Source of the DNA: Nannochloropsis oceanica | Taxonomy: Eukaryota > Sar > Eustigmatophyceae > Eustigmatales > Monodopsidaceae | Direction of reading: 5' to 3' | DNA: 64,000 nt | Assembly (NCBI GenBank): GCA_004519485.1 | Contig: CP038135.1 | Location: forward strand, 621,001-685,000 | Part shown: positions 30,437 to 41,967 of the stretch, one piece after another | Layout of the letters: the number at the start of each line of letters is the position of its first letter | How positions within the stretch are numbered: position 1 is the first letter of the stretch | Program-made: the position numbers and the translations under genes | The notes under the pieces: generated by a model | The model's database searches: none | Seen by the model: the letters and a program-made list of their open reading frames with translations, nothing else | What the model was told of the DNA's origin: nothing

Positions 30437-32547
30437 ATGCCACCATTAGTCACATACAAGGTCCTAGCCCGGCTACTGTTCACCACGGTCGCTTCCCTAG
30501 CAACACACGAAGGGGCACATGCGTCTTCCAGCCTTAATTTTCTCTCGGTACGTGCGCACTACATATCCATTTCCCCCCCGTCCGGGGCTCCCTCAAAACT
30601 CACCTGTTACGAAGGCCTCCTTGCCCCACGCCCACTTCCCTTCTATATTGTCATTTTCTGGCATAAATTCCACACAGATTGGTGATCATGGCATGCGCAA
30701 CGATAAGACCGAGGCGATTGTGGCCCGGATGGCTGCGGTCAAGGAGGAGATTGATGCCTCCTTCGTCTTGTTGGCTGGAGGTGAGTGTGTGTTGCGGGGG
30801 GCGTGCACCAGGGCAAACAAGGAGGAAAGTGAACGAGTTGGTTGGCTACCATTAACGACAAGCGTTCTCAAGTTGCATTAGAAACCAACCTGGCAGCCTT
30901 GACCCTGTCCCCTCTCCCTCACCCTGCCATCTTCGGCATTATAATATTAATAAGGAGTTGCTATCCCGCCGCTATCTTGCAATTGTCCGCCTGACACACC
31001 AAGGTGCTTTCCATGCCCCATTTTCCCCAATGTCGGGAACTGGACGTGTTGCTCCTTTATTCATGCCAGCGGCCATCCGAAATGCCCTCAATTTCTCACT
31101 TTCCTCCTCCCTCCGTCCAAGGGTTAGGGTTAACCCTAACAGAGAGCAATATCTCTTTATAAGTGAATCTTCCTGTTCTAGGTAGAGAATCTTCTCCTAA
31201 CATCCCATTTTAACGTCCCCTCCGCCATTTTTTCCTCCCAATCTATTCATCACAGACAATTTCTACCCCAAAGGTATCGCCAGCGTGGACGATCCTCTGT
31301 GGGAAAGTCACTTCACAGGCCTCTTCACTCCCGAAGCCTTCCCTGTGCCTTTTTACCCTGTCCGCGGCAATCACGACTATCGTTCTCCAAACCCCGACGC
31401 ACAGTTAGAGTACTATACCAAGCATGGGGAGGAGGGGCGATGGATCTTCCCTGCTGCTTACTATCAAACTAAAAAGACCTTAGCGGATGGGACGACCATA
31501 GATTTCATCTTCCTTGACACCATTCTCCTCGCCCCGGAGGCATCCGAATCGGAGACAGCAATTAATTTACATGACGATGAGCAGAGAAAAGAGAAGCAAT
31601 ACGTGTGGTTGGAAGCCGCTCTGGCTGAGAGCACGGCGGATTGGTTGTTGGTGGTTGGCCATCATCCCGTCTTCTCGGGGGGAGAGCATGGGGACACCCC
31701 TTCATTAGTGGCTCGGCTGTTGCCGCTGTTGGAAAAGCATCATGTGGATATGTACGTGTCGGGGCATGATCACACTTTGCAGCACCTTCAGCACCTTCCC
31801 ACGACGCATACCCAGTTTTTCGTGAATGGGAATGGGGCCAAGATGGGGCATGTGCGGAACGTCACGCAGGCTCACGTGAGGAGGGCGGAGGTAAAGCTGG
31901 GATTTATGTCTCATGAGCTGACCAGGGAGAGCATGATTACTAAAGCGATTGATAGGGAGGGCGGGGTGGTGTTTGAGTACACGCAGCTGCCTCGACGAAG
32001 GGCCGCGTTGATTGCGGAGCTGGAGGAGGGGCGGGGGACAAATGAGGGAGATGATGAGGAAAGGCCGTTACACGGTTCCATGCCCGCCCTGCCTCGGGAG
32101 CAGCTTGTTGGTGCGATGAAAGGGGCGCCGGTCACGTGGGAAGAGATAGAGGCGGAAAATTACTCCTCTCCCGCTTTGCGTGGTGTTAGAAGTAAGAGGT
32201 ATTACCTTTCGAGCAGCAGCACCAGCAGCAGAGCCGGTGATGTCAAACAGCACCACGCATATTTGAGAGGACATGAAACACCTTTGATTTTGTTGATGGG
32301 CTTAGTAGGAATGACTATTGTCACGCTTACAATCCTCTTGAAACGTCGTGCGCCCTCTTTCGCCGCTTCTTCCCCCCCGCCATACCATCACTCTTTTTGT
32401 TTGGTCGGCTCCTCGTACTTGCAGTCGTTTGTTTCTTTTACAGAGCAGCAAGAGGGAGAGGAAGAAGAGGGGGCGGGGCAAAGAAAAGGTGAAAAAGCCG
32501 TTCGCACAGCTTCTGGAGCATCCCTGCCAGGCGGGGGATCTTGGTGA
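30437..32547 (+). CDS. Purple acid phosphatase of the tartrate-resistant (ACP5) type, membrane anchored
   Basis: Exons 30437-30547, 30678-30780 and 31256-32547 give 501 aa. All metal-ligand blocks of a dinuclear metallophosphatase appear in order: LNFLSIGDHG, LAGDNFYPKG (made only by splicing 30780 to 31256), YPVRGNHDY, VVGHHPVFSGG and YVSGHDHTLQHL. The leader has a hydrophobic helix ending in ATHEGAHASS and looks like a signal peptide. A second hydrophobic helix, TPLILLMGLVGMTIVTLTIL, lies near residue 415, followed by a basic tail with a proline- and glycine-rich end. This predicts an enzyme on the outside or luminal side of a membrane that releases phosphate from esters. The second intron (475 bp) contains a telomere-type palindrome. 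Confidence 0.9.
31121..31140. repeat. Telomere-type (TTAGGG) head-to-head palindrome in an intron
   Basis: Two units of TTAGGG type meet two units of CCCTAA type, forming a perfect 18-bp palindrome around the central TTAA. It sits in the second intron of the phosphatase gene. TTAGGG is the likely telomere repeat of this lineage. Confidence 0.85.
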
Positions 32548-34097
32548 GAAAAATGCGGAGGAAGGGAAGCAGCAGCTACCTTGAGCTAGTTTTGTGTATA
32601 TATTATGTGAATGGTGAGGTTGTTTGGAGAGGTCATCAGAGATGTTTTTGGGGAGGATGCGGCGAGGAGTGGGTGTGTGAGGAAGTGCTGACAGGGATTG
32701 ACGGTCACGCGCGCCCGGCATGCATTTTGACACATAACCCTAACCCTAAATTACAGAGAAGGAATAGGATTCCTACTCTATTTTTAGAATGTGAGTTCAT
32801 AAGGACTCGGGAGCAAGGATTTTTTTGATTGGGCAAAGCAAAGTATAAAAGCTACGAAAAATGAGAGCTAACTCAAGGTAAGTGTGCAATTAAAAAGGCA
32901 ATGTTAAAGTCAAAAAACACAATAACGACATGTGCTCTATGTACTTGCGATATTTTCGTTTACGTCTGATTTAGTTACAGCTACATTGCACGTACATGTT
33001 CGGAAAGGTAGGAAGGAGAGCAAGCAGGGGGAATCGACCACGAGGCACGCCTCTTTTGATTTCTCCCTTCCTGTTAATTGTACCCGTCAATATTGGCTTT
33101 TCGCATGCTCTTGGAATGGAGCATAAATGTCTATGGGTAATTCCAAAGCTTCCCTACACTTTGAGGCAAGGGCTTGTTTTCTTACACGGTTTGTTTGCCG
33201 AGTCAGATCTGGACTTCCTCGACCAACATGGATATCTGATCCTTCTGGGGTCTAGACCTTGATATCGACCGTTATTGGAATGTACCACCCATAGTCACTT
33301 TGAATGCCTTGAAGAACCTGCACGAAAAAAGTTTGCAACAGTCGAGCACGGACAGTTGAAAACTTTGCGAAACTCGCAGTCGAAAGAAAGCTCTGAGCAA
33401 CCCCGCCACACCCGATGGAGCCAGCTCCATCGATCTAAAAGTACGTGGGCCTCTCGCTTCAACCTCTAGCTGCGCGTTCGGCGCGTCGCCCCTTTTTCTC
33501 CTCTTTCTCTCTCTCTATTTGACTTCGTGGGACGTGCACCATGCATTTGCTCTTGCCATTGGTACTTTTTCTTAATGTCGCCCGCTTGAGTTCACTTATC
33601 ACAGGAGGACTATCGAAACAAGACGAACGGCGAAAAAGGCCTGTGCGCAACCTCAACAGCAAGCAAGCACCCTTGTGACACGAGGCCTTCGAAAGGGGAG
33701 CACGACTAGCTCACTCTCAATTTTACTACCACACATCAACCAAGGGAGAGAAAAGCAGCAACAGGGAGGGGGGCTAAGACTTGAACACGAAAGCATTGTC
33801 GGAGAGAAGTGACACGATTCGTAAGTGCGTCTCTTGATGCAGCGGCCCTAGCAGCACCGCCAGCAGCAGTAGCGGTAGCACTACCATTAATACGACACCA
33901 AAGTGCAGACACCCCCACTTTAAGCGATGAGCCATGTTTGGGAAACTTGGATGGCTTTTAGATTAAGGAGATCTCGGCAGCAAGAATTAAAAGCAGCACC
34001 AGCACCAGCACCAGCACTAGCAACAACAACAAAGACAACAACACCGACGTTGCGGCGGCACTAGCAGCAAATTAGGACGGAAGAAACACGAAGAGGG
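32548..34097. other. Long intergenic region before the GH9 gene
   Basis: About 1.55 kb without a supported gene. It holds a short telomere-type run at 32735-32749, AT-rich stretches (32820-32990), and (CAGCAC)n and (AAC)n low complexity at 33990-34040 just before the GH9 start. A 45-codon frame at 33541-33678 begins with MHLLLPLVLFLNVARLSS, which looks like a signal peptide, and continues with basic pairs; I do not know whether it is used. The frame at 32996-33262 shows no domain. Confidence 0.45.
32735..32749. repeat. Short telomere-type CCCTAA run
   Basis: TAACCCTAACCCTAA lies about 190 bp beyond the phosphatase stop and 1.6 kb from the intronic TTAGGG palindrome. It covers two and a half units only. 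Confidence 0.8.
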
Positions 34098-35982
34098 ATG
34101 AAAAGAGGAAAGTGCGGGCTGGCTTTTGGGCTGGCCGCCGTGCTCCTCATTGTGGGAGAGCCGGCAGGCGGCAGAAGTAGAAAAAGGGGAAACGGCGTGG
34201 TGCTGGCAGAAGCAAGGCGAAGAAGACCAGAAACACCATCGCCACCACTAGATACGGGGCCAGTGGGCGTGCTACAAGAAATCGAGGAAAAAGACATCCG
34301 CACCGGGGAGAAATACAACTACAACCAAGCACTCTACCTCTCCAATTTATTTTACGAGGCGCAAAGAGCAGGTACTTGCGTACCTATCTTCTTCCTTTAT
34401 TTCTCTTTCCCTGCTTCACTTCTTAACTTTGCTTTTGTCGTACTTGCTTCCCTGCTTCAATTGATCGAGCTTATGTACATCCGACTCGGTGAATACCCTA
34501 GTCCCTGGAGACACTCGCTCACCCTCCCCTCCCTCCGGTTCTCCTTCCTAGGCAAGCTCCCAAAAGACAACCGAATCCCCTGGCGACGGGACAGCAATAT
34601 TGCTGACGGTTTTTTGAGTCATCATGACCTCAGCGGGGGGTATTATGACGCCGGCGATTACATCATTTTTGGGTGGCCCTTGGCATCGGCCACCACAGTG
34701 CTAGCATGGGGACTGCTTGAATATGAGGATGCCTACACACAAACAGGGGAACTGGGGCATACGCTCGCCACGGTAAAATGGCCGTTGGACTGGCTTTTGA
34801 AAGCTCACGTAGCTCCAGACACGCTCTACGTGCAGGTGGGGGATGGGAAGGTTGAACACGAATATTGGGGCAGGTAGGTCAACAGCGGGGGGATATAGGA
34901 GGGAGGGAGGGAGAGAGGGAGAAGGGAGGGAGGGAGGGATGCCGAGGGGACAGCATGCCATGCACACACTCTCTTTCTCTCTCCCCTCTTCCACACACAC
35001 TCTCGCATGCACACAGACACGCAAACACACTGACATCTCTTTTCCTCACTCTTAACTCTCTCCTCAGGCCCGAATTCGAGCGCAAACCCCGGCCGGCTTA
35101 CAAGGTCAATGCTACTCATGGCGGGACGGAGCCCATGGCCGACGCCGCCGCTGCTATGGCTGCCGGATACCTTGTCTTTCAACACCATGACCCTGTCTAC
35201 GCGCAGACGCTGCTGTTTCATGCACAGCAGCTCTTTGAGGCTGCGCTTGCCCACCCAGTAACATTTACTTTGTCAGCGCCTTTTTACGAGAGTAGCGGTT
35301 TCAATGATGAGATCGCTTGGGCCGCCGCGTGGTTGTACAAGGCCACAGGTACGAACGCCTACCTAACTCAGGCAATGGAATTCGCCGAGCTGTTTGAGCC
35401 AGACGACGCTGGGGCTTTTGGGTGGGATAACAAGAATGCGGGCGTTCACCTCCTGCTCTACAAGCTTACCAAATTGCAGAAATACGCCGATAACTTTACA
35501 AAATACATGTCCTCTTGGCTCCCCGGTAGTAGCAGCAGCATCAAACGGACCCCCAAAGGGCTCGCGTATTACATGAGTTGGGGACCTTTGAGGTGGGCGG
35601 CGAACACCGCTTTTTTAGCGTTGTTGGCGGCAGATTTCGGGCTGGCTGTGCAGCCATATCGTCGATTTGCTCGATCACAGATTCATTATATTTTGGGAGA
35701 TAACGGTGGATTTAGCTATGTCGTGGGGTTTGGGCAAAAGGGTCCCAGGGCGATCCATAACAGGGGGGCGAGCTGTGGTAGGCATGGGTGTGAGTGTAAT
35801 AATCTGCCAAGTGCGAATACGGGGCTTTGGTGGGGGGCCCGGATGAGAAGGATATGTACTTTGATGACTGCCACGATTACAAGCACAGTGAGTGTAGTGT
35901 TGACTACAATGCGGGGTACCAGGGGGCGGTCGCCGGGTTGAAGCATCTGAGTTTGATGGGGTTGCTTGATTCATTTGAGTGA
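34098..35982 (+). CDS. Glycoside hydrolase family 9 endoglucanase, with an apparent frameshift near the end
   Basis: Exons 34098-34371, 34552-34873 and 35068 onwards join in phase. A hydrophobic leader (residues 8-20) suggests secretion. GH9 blocks are YNQALYLSNLFYEAQRAG, KLPKDNRIPWRRDS, HDLSGGYYDAGDYIIFG with the catalytic Asp pair of DAGD, WLYKATGTNAYL, SYVVGFGQKGPRAIHNRGAS, and, in a different frame after about 35826, GALVGGPDEKDMYFDD and SECSVDYNAGYQGAVAGL, which includes the general-acid Glu. The stop in that frame is at 35980-35982. The frame change occurs where a few residues of the family are also missing, and no intron of normal length fits. Either a small indel has damaged the gene or the assembly is wrong. 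The enzyme cuts beta-1,4-glucan, plausible for remodelling the cellulose wall of this alga. Confidence 0.85.
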
Positions 35983-36816
35983 GAATGTGTTTAGAGTGTT
36001 GCCGTCGGCGTATCTTCTCAGGTAGAGAGAAAGCAAGAAGTAGACAAGAAAGGAGGAGGAGGAGGAGGAGGTGGAGGAGCAGGAGGAGGAGGAGGAGGAG
36101 GAGGAGGAGGAGGAGGAGGAGGAGGAGGAGAAGGAGAAGGAGGTCTCAATATATGCTCTCGGCGTGCAGCTGCTGCGACAGCTGGAGCACTAGCAGGAAG
36201 AGAGAGGCATTTTACCCGAGCGATGACGTGGTGTATTATTTGTTATTTGGTGTAGGAGAGCAAAAGAAGAAGAGAGATGGAGAGAGGAAATATGTGTACA
36301 CATCATGGTGGTCGGAAAATGATGTGTTGTCTGTCTATGCGTTTCCTTGTCTTATTCGGATACGACACATAAGCAAAAATCCTTGTATACAAAAAAAGTG
36401 GATGTATGTGTGTTTACAAGCAAGATAATCAGTATGTATTACATTCCTCCATTTTTGACGGAGACGACGACTGTGACGAGGCGGACGACGAGTTAAAATA
36501 CGCGTGTGCCAGACCCTAAAATAAGACTCTAACATTTAAGTTTGCCCAGGGTTATCTCACAAGGATGAACCCATCACGCCTCACACCTTTCCCAAAATAT
36601 TGTGTGGCATTCTAACAGAGTAGGAGCAGCAGAAGCAAGAGAAGCAATGATATAACAACTGCAATGGCCAGTGGGAGCATTGCCGCGAGGATGCAGGAAG
36701 GAAGCAAAAGTGATACTGTGGCGAAAAAGACACAGTTCACTACTAAACCGCTCTAAAACGACAAAAGTGAGGGAAGAAAGAAGAAATAAATAGAATGATA
36801 ATAGATTATAAATACT
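35983..36816. other. Intergenic region with a (AGG)n microsatellite
   Basis: About 830 bp after the GH9 gene. The microsatellite occupies 36051-36143. The remainder is AT-richer and shows no supported gene. Confidence 0.4.
36051..36143. repeat. (AGG)n microsatellite
   Basis: About 90 bp of GGA/AGG units with a few substitutions, located about 70 bp after the GH9 stop. Poly-Arg and poly-Gly frames across it are artefacts. Confidence 0.95.
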
Positions 36817-37168
36817 TCACATGGGCCGACAAACGCTGACGGTTGGAGGCATGGTGGGAGGCGGCGGCCCAGGACATTTCGCTTCGTCATACATGTTCTC
36901 ACTCTAAAGCACAACTCCAAGCTCACCCAAGCAGATATCGGAAGACAAAATGACTGTGGCGACAGCGCCGTGATTGGCAGATAAGCTGCCAACACAGGCG
37001 CCGGCGGCAAGGAAATGGACGGCCAGCAGCAGTCCTGTTCCGCCGAGTATCTAACAAAAAAAGCACTGCATCGATGATGCCGCCTACTTACTAAACTAAA
37101 TAATATACGCTTAATATCAACTCTTACGTGGACGTTTCGCTAAAAGGAAAGTAGGAAGAAGCACACAT
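36817..37168 (-). CDS. Possible small three-exon gene, unknown
   Basis: On the minus strand, exons 37168-37128, 37050-36927 and 36903-36817 have GT-AG borders and join in phase to 83 aa, from MCASSYFPF to VSVCRPM. The second intron would be only 23 bp, which is too short to be credible, so the model is weak. In another frame the middle exon reads ILGGTGLLLAVHFLAAGACV then SLSANHGAVATVILSS, which looks like membrane helices. I cannot tell which frame, if either, is used. The acceptor at 37051-37053 and the donor at 37127 are reasonable. Transcript data would decide. Confidence 0.25.
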
Positions 37169-37288
37169 GCTGCGTTCCTTAGGCTGCGCAATGCTCTTAG
37201 TTGCCTTGCTCCTCACTTATGCCCCATTTCCCCATATCCCGTCCAATCCATACCACGTCGACACTCTTACAACCAATACACAAGGGTC

Positions 37289-39227
37289 ATGTTCAGTGGC
37301 ATTTTCCCCAAGAAGCCGGACACGGCGGGGGAGAAGGCCCTAGCACAGGCCTTGGGAGGGGGCGGGGAGGACGACGATGACAGCAGCAGCAGGAGCAAAA
37401 AGGGCGGCGGCAAGGGTACCGGCTTGTTTGATCCGTCGGGACTGGAGCGGTGCGTTGATGAATGATTTGGCGTGATACTTGTTTTCAAGCGGTGACGTCC
37501 AGTTGGCAACAGCTTTCCATAGATACAATCCGCTCACACAGCCCCTTCTTTTTCCTCCCTTCTCTCCCTTCCGCACTCCATACAGGGCCGCCAAAGCCGC
37601 GAAAGAACTCGATAAATCTACCAATGCCCGAGAAGCGTTGAAGCTGATTGAGCTGCAAGAGGTGACGAAGCAACGCGAGGCAGACTCCAGGCGGACCGAG
37701 TACGAGGCCCACGTCAAGAGCTTAGAAATCCAACGCGCCCAAAAAGAAGGGGAAGAAGCCCGCAAGACCCTCGACTCCCAAACGGAGCATGAGAAGCGTC
37801 GGGCAGAATATCGCGATCAGCTGGAGCGCAAGCGGTATGTTGATCAGCTGAATGCAGAAAAGTACCGAAAAGAGGAAGAGCTGCGGAAGCAGGAAGAGTA
37901 CCTCGCCAAGCAAGAATCCATCAAACGCAAGACCCTAGAATATGAAGCTGAACTCCGGCAACAAACCGAATTGGCACGGGTCAAGGCCGAGACGGAGGGG
38001 AGGATCAAGCAAGAGAGACAGAACCATGATTTGAGGGTCGCTCAGGCACGGGCGGAAGCTAAGGAGTATAGGGAGACGGTGTTAGAGGGGATTAGACTTG
38101 CCAGCGTTCAAGTGGGGAAGGGGCTCCAGGAGTTTTTAGCGGACAAAGAACGGCTGACATCAGCAGCAGTGGCCCTCTCGGCGTTAGCGCTCGGGATTTA
38201 CACGGCGAAGACCTCCACTGGGGTAGCAGGACGGTATATCGAAGCTAGGATGGGTAAGCCCTCCTTGGTCCGCGACACATCCCGACGGACTGCTCTACAG
38301 GTGCTGAAGAATCCCGTACCAACCCTCCGTCGGCTCCTCACCTCGGCCAAAGCTGAGGACGCTCTAAAGGGGGTGATCCTCGAGCAGGGGTTAACGGAAC
38401 GTTTGACGCGAGTGGCAATTTCCACGGCCAATACCAAGGCGAACGGCGCACCTTTCCGAAACCTGCTTTTGCACGGGCCACCCGGGACGGGGAAAACATT
38501 ATTTGCCAAGGGTTTAGCGGCAAACAGTGGGTTGGATTATGCGATTTTGACAGGGGGGGATGTGGCACCCTTGGGGAAGGAGGCCGTGACGGAGATTCAT
38601 AAGGTTTTCGACTGGGCGCAAACGACGAGGAAGGGCGTGCTGTTGTTTGTGGATGAGGCAGACGCTTTTCTCCGGAGAAGGAGTACTGAGCACATGTCGG
38701 AGGAGTTAAGGAATGCGTTGAATGCCTTCTTGTATCGAACGGGGGAGGCCAGCGATAAGTTTATGGTGGTGTTTGCGAGCAACCAGCCCGAGCAGTTTGA
38801 TTGGGCAATCAATGACCGCATTGACGAAATGGTCGATTTTGATTTGCCCGGGGAAGAAGAACGCTTGCAAATGGTGACGATGTACTTGGAGAAATACGTG
38901 CTGAATCCTCCGTCGGCAAAGGCAAGGCCGATTACAGTCATGGGAGTTGGGGAGGAGGAGGTGAAGGAGGCGGCGAGGCTGACGGTGGGGTTCTCGGGGC
39001 GGGAGATATCCAAGCTGGCGATTGCGTGGCAGGCGGCGGCTTATGGTGCGAGTGGGGAGGCAGCTGTTTTGGACAAAGAATTGTTTGTGAGGGTGTTAGA
39101 TCAGCACCTGATGGCGAAAAGGAAGAAGAAGGGCTGGCTGGATGCGGCCTTGTCGACGTTGCCCGGCGCGGGAGGGAAGGAAGGAGTTGGGGCGTTGGTG
39201 ATGGAGGAATTGCCACCAAAGAAGTGA
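37289..39227 (+). CDS. ATAD3: ATAD3-family mitochondrial AAA ATPase
   Basis: Exons 37289-37449 and 37586-39227 give 600 aa, close to human ATAD3A (about 590-630). The start MFSGIFPKKPDTAGEKA and the FDPSGLERAAKAAKELDKS block are typical of the family. A long coiled coil (about residues 60-220) follows, then a membrane segment TSAAVALSALALGIYTAK (about 245-262). The AAA domain has Walker A GPPGTGKTLFAKG (about 350), Walker B VLLFVDEADAF (about 407) and the arginine-bearing INDRIDEMVDF. ATAD3 spans the inner mitochondrial membrane and supports nucleoid, cristae and cholesterol-contact organisation. The 136-bp intron has donor GTGCGT. Confidence 0.96.
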
Positions 39228-39695
39228 AAGTAGTTTTCAGGAAAAGGGATGGGGGGCTGACACGACAATGCGATGCTATTTAGCTTCTGTTTGGTGAAAA
39301 CGTGCGTGACAAAGAGAAAATAGAGGAGGTGTGTGAGTTAAGGAGTAATTGGGCAATCAAGAGGACGAAAATGAGCAATGTAAGATGGTCATGCGCTTGC
39401 CCCCGACTGCGACCGAGGAGAAGAAACAAGCAAGTGTGCGCATTTTGAGACTGCAACAAGGACACCAGAAGCTTAACAATCGCCTATCGATTATTCAGTT
39501 GGCTTGGAAGGCGGTACTGTTTTTCGTTGGGCTTTATTTAAAGATGACGGACGTATATTTAGTTTACATTTATCGATCGATCGATGTCTTCCAATGCGGA
39601 AGACTCCCTATCTCTATGTACATACAACGGCCACTCGTACCTTCTCATTCCTCCCTAACAACCACCTTCCTTCCTAACAACCATCATCTCTAACT
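39228..39695. other. Convergent 3' region of ATAD3 and the SAM carrier
   Basis: About 470 bp between two facing stop codons. It is AT-rich in part. No gene is supported. Confidence 0.4.
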
Positions 39696-41123
39696 CTAGA
39701 TCGTCGAGAGCGGGAATACCGGCGACAGCAAGCGCCTCACCTCCTCATACGCCCCGAAGTACACAAACCCGCCAATCGTAATCCACATTACTCGCGGTGC
39801 CAACCCGCTGAACAAAGTCTTCCCTCCTTCCTCCTTCACTACCCTCCTGAACACATCCACGATCCCTGTGTACTTCCTACCATGCACGTCTTTTTCCAAA
39901 ATTAACCTCGTTTTAATCACGTCCAGTGGAGTGGTCATAGCTGCCGCGATAGCCCCGGCGAAACTCCCACACGCTGCTGCTTGGAAGGGGGAGATGGGCG
40001 TCCCTTGTTCGTGGGACCAGGCGGCTTTGGCTGCTTCATAGATGGGGAACTGGATGAAAGAGAAGGGAACCTTCCGAGGAAGGGAGGGGGCAAAGGTACA
40101 GGTGACTTTGAGGTCGTCATGATCACTTACTAGTGAAAAGAAAAACAAGTAGTGAATCGGACATACCCCACGCATAATCCCTCCCTTCCGCTTTCCCTCC
40201 CTTCTTCCCTGCGACTGAGTCTGGACTCTACCTCTCTGCAAATTCTGCCTCACGCCCTATCTTTCTCTCCCCTACCTCTCTTCCTCCCTCCTTACCTCCC
40301 GAAAGACTGTGGACAAGAAGCCTCTGTAAAAACCCATCAACCCCTCCTTCGCCATAATCATCCTCATGGCCTCTCCCTGAGTCGCGTATCGCCCCGCCTG
40401 TAAGTTCTGCTTTACGTTTTCCGTTGGCACCCTCACTAAGCATGCCCCTGTCTCTCCGAACGACGCCGCTGCCATGTGCACTAAGGGCGCATACTCCTTG
40501 GCTACATATGGCTCTGCTTTTTGTTTAAGTGACTCGTAGATTGAGAAGAAAAGAGAGGCCCCCGGCGCGGAGCCGGCGGCGGCAGCGCCTAAGCCTTTGT
40601 AGACTCCGCGGAAGCCACCAGCTTTCCAAAATCCTTCCGACGCTTGTAACCTGTAGCGAAGTGGTGGGTGAGTTGAGGGGGGGGGCGGACGAGGGAATAA
40701 ATGAGTTAGTTAATCCTCCTTCCAAATAACAGAAGAGCGACCTCCTCTCTTATGATCGAGACATCTGTTTGTGTTCTAAGCAAGCTTACCGCGTCTTGAT
40801 GGTGTCAAGCGGGAAGAGGGAAACGTCCACGGCCGTCCCCGCCGCACCCCCTGCCTACATAAGTAGCGCGGGTAGCGCGGGAGGTTCAGGGAGGAAAGGG
40901 GAGCTACATGTGAGTCATGGGATGACTCTTCCATTAGCCTACTCTAAAAAAAAAACTGACAGCATATGCTAAGAGGCACATAAGCGTGCGTAGCTGTGGC
41001 TAGGGAGGCTGCGCCGGTTCACAAGATCGATCTCCGCGAGGCGTACGGGTAGTATCCCCCCCTCCCTCAATCCAAACCCGCCCACTTTCTCTACACGTGC
41101 GGACTTACCAGCAGGTTGCTCAT
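39696..41123 (-). CDS. Mitochondrial S-adenosylmethionine carrier (SLC25A26-like)
   Basis: Exons on the minus strand are 41123-41109, 40854-40790, 40650-40296 and 40070-39696, giving 269 aa (human SLC25A26 has 274). The joined protein starts MSNLLAGGAAGTAVDVSLFP. The three carrier signatures are PLDTIKTR, RVPTENVKQNLQ and TTPLDVIKTRL, one per repeat. AGGFRGVYKGLGAAAAGS and GACLVRVPTENVKQ resemble SAM carriers (AGGFxGIYxGVPSAAxGS). The carrier exchanges cytosolic SAM for S-adenosylhomocysteine in mitochondria or plastids. The first coding exon is 15 bp and the second is 65 bp, so the 5' end is easily lost in automatic models. Confidence 0.9.
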
Positions 41124-41295
41124 GAACGAGTATTGTTGAGAAATAGAGCACGGTGGTGCGGCCGTTTGCTCAAAGCTGGATTCTGCCATGCTGCTTGTGT
41201 TGTAGATGAGCTTGTGTTGGTGCTGTGTGGAGGGTCGAGGGGAGGTCGAGGAGTGGATGAGGAGTGGTCGCTTGTTACTTATTGGGGTGGCCCGG

Positions 41296-41837
41296 TCAAA
41301 GGGGAAAGATCTTCTCTATCATAGCGATATATTCGAAAGCAAACCACGCAACCAGTGAAGGTGGAAGCGCCCCCAGTAGAGCCCAAAACCCCATTCAAAA
41401 GGCCACGCCCCCTCTGCCTGAGGGCTTGGCGCGCTTTGCGATGTATGAATCCTGGTCGTCTGGCAGTTCCATCAGTAACGGCGGGTTGCCATGGCCTTCT
41501 TGTCTCTCAGTGATGACGGCTTGGCCTGGTCCTTGTCCTGATCGGTTGCCGGTACGAGGCCACCCTATCCTATGCCTACGAATGCCAAGTGTATCGTTAT
41601 CCACTCCCTAGCTAGGGGTACTTTGTCACGCGGCGCTTTGATCTTCCTTCTCCCCAATCCTCTCCCCCACTTCACTCGATCCGCTAACGCACATCTCATT
41701 CTAAATCAGAGCAACCAAAAGCGACGAAAAATACACCAACATAAGCCCATGGACAAGATTCTGGCTATGTTATACGCTTGGGTAGATGTGCATGAGTGTT
41801 CAGCCCGCTGCACTTACCCTTGTTTTGCCCTTTCCAT
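41296..41837 (-). CDS. Possible small membrane protein gene with an in-frame TGA
   Basis: On the minus strand an exon 41837-41818 (MERAKQG) ends at a strong GTAAGTG donor and joins in phase to an acceptor before 41575. The second exon reads HRIGWPRTGN and NPPLLMELPDDQDSYIAKR up to RGGVAF, then TGA at 41395-41397. The same frame continues without a break for 32 codons: MGFWALLGALPPSLVAWFAF and EYIAMIEKIFPL to the TGA at 41296-41298, which has the look of a membrane helix. The first stop separates a hydrophilic part from a helix that belongs with it. Explanations include a single-base error or nonsense change (TGG to TGA), read-through, or recoding. I do not recognise the protein. It is divergent with cyclin B, whose start is 130 bp away. 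Confidence 0.4.
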
Positions 41838-41967
41838 TATTACCTTGCCCTCCCAACCGACACAGGTGGTCGTTCCACGAGACGAGCGAGAACACACACG
41901 CGTCTGCCCCTGGTTCTTTGTGCCCCGTTTTATACTCGACACCTACATCCTTAGCAGTCACACAACT

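Noticed and set aside
30781-31255. The intronic telomere palindrome as a sign of a chromosome end
   Set aside because: Only two units on each side, and gene structure is unbroken across it, so it is not a terminus in the present sequence.
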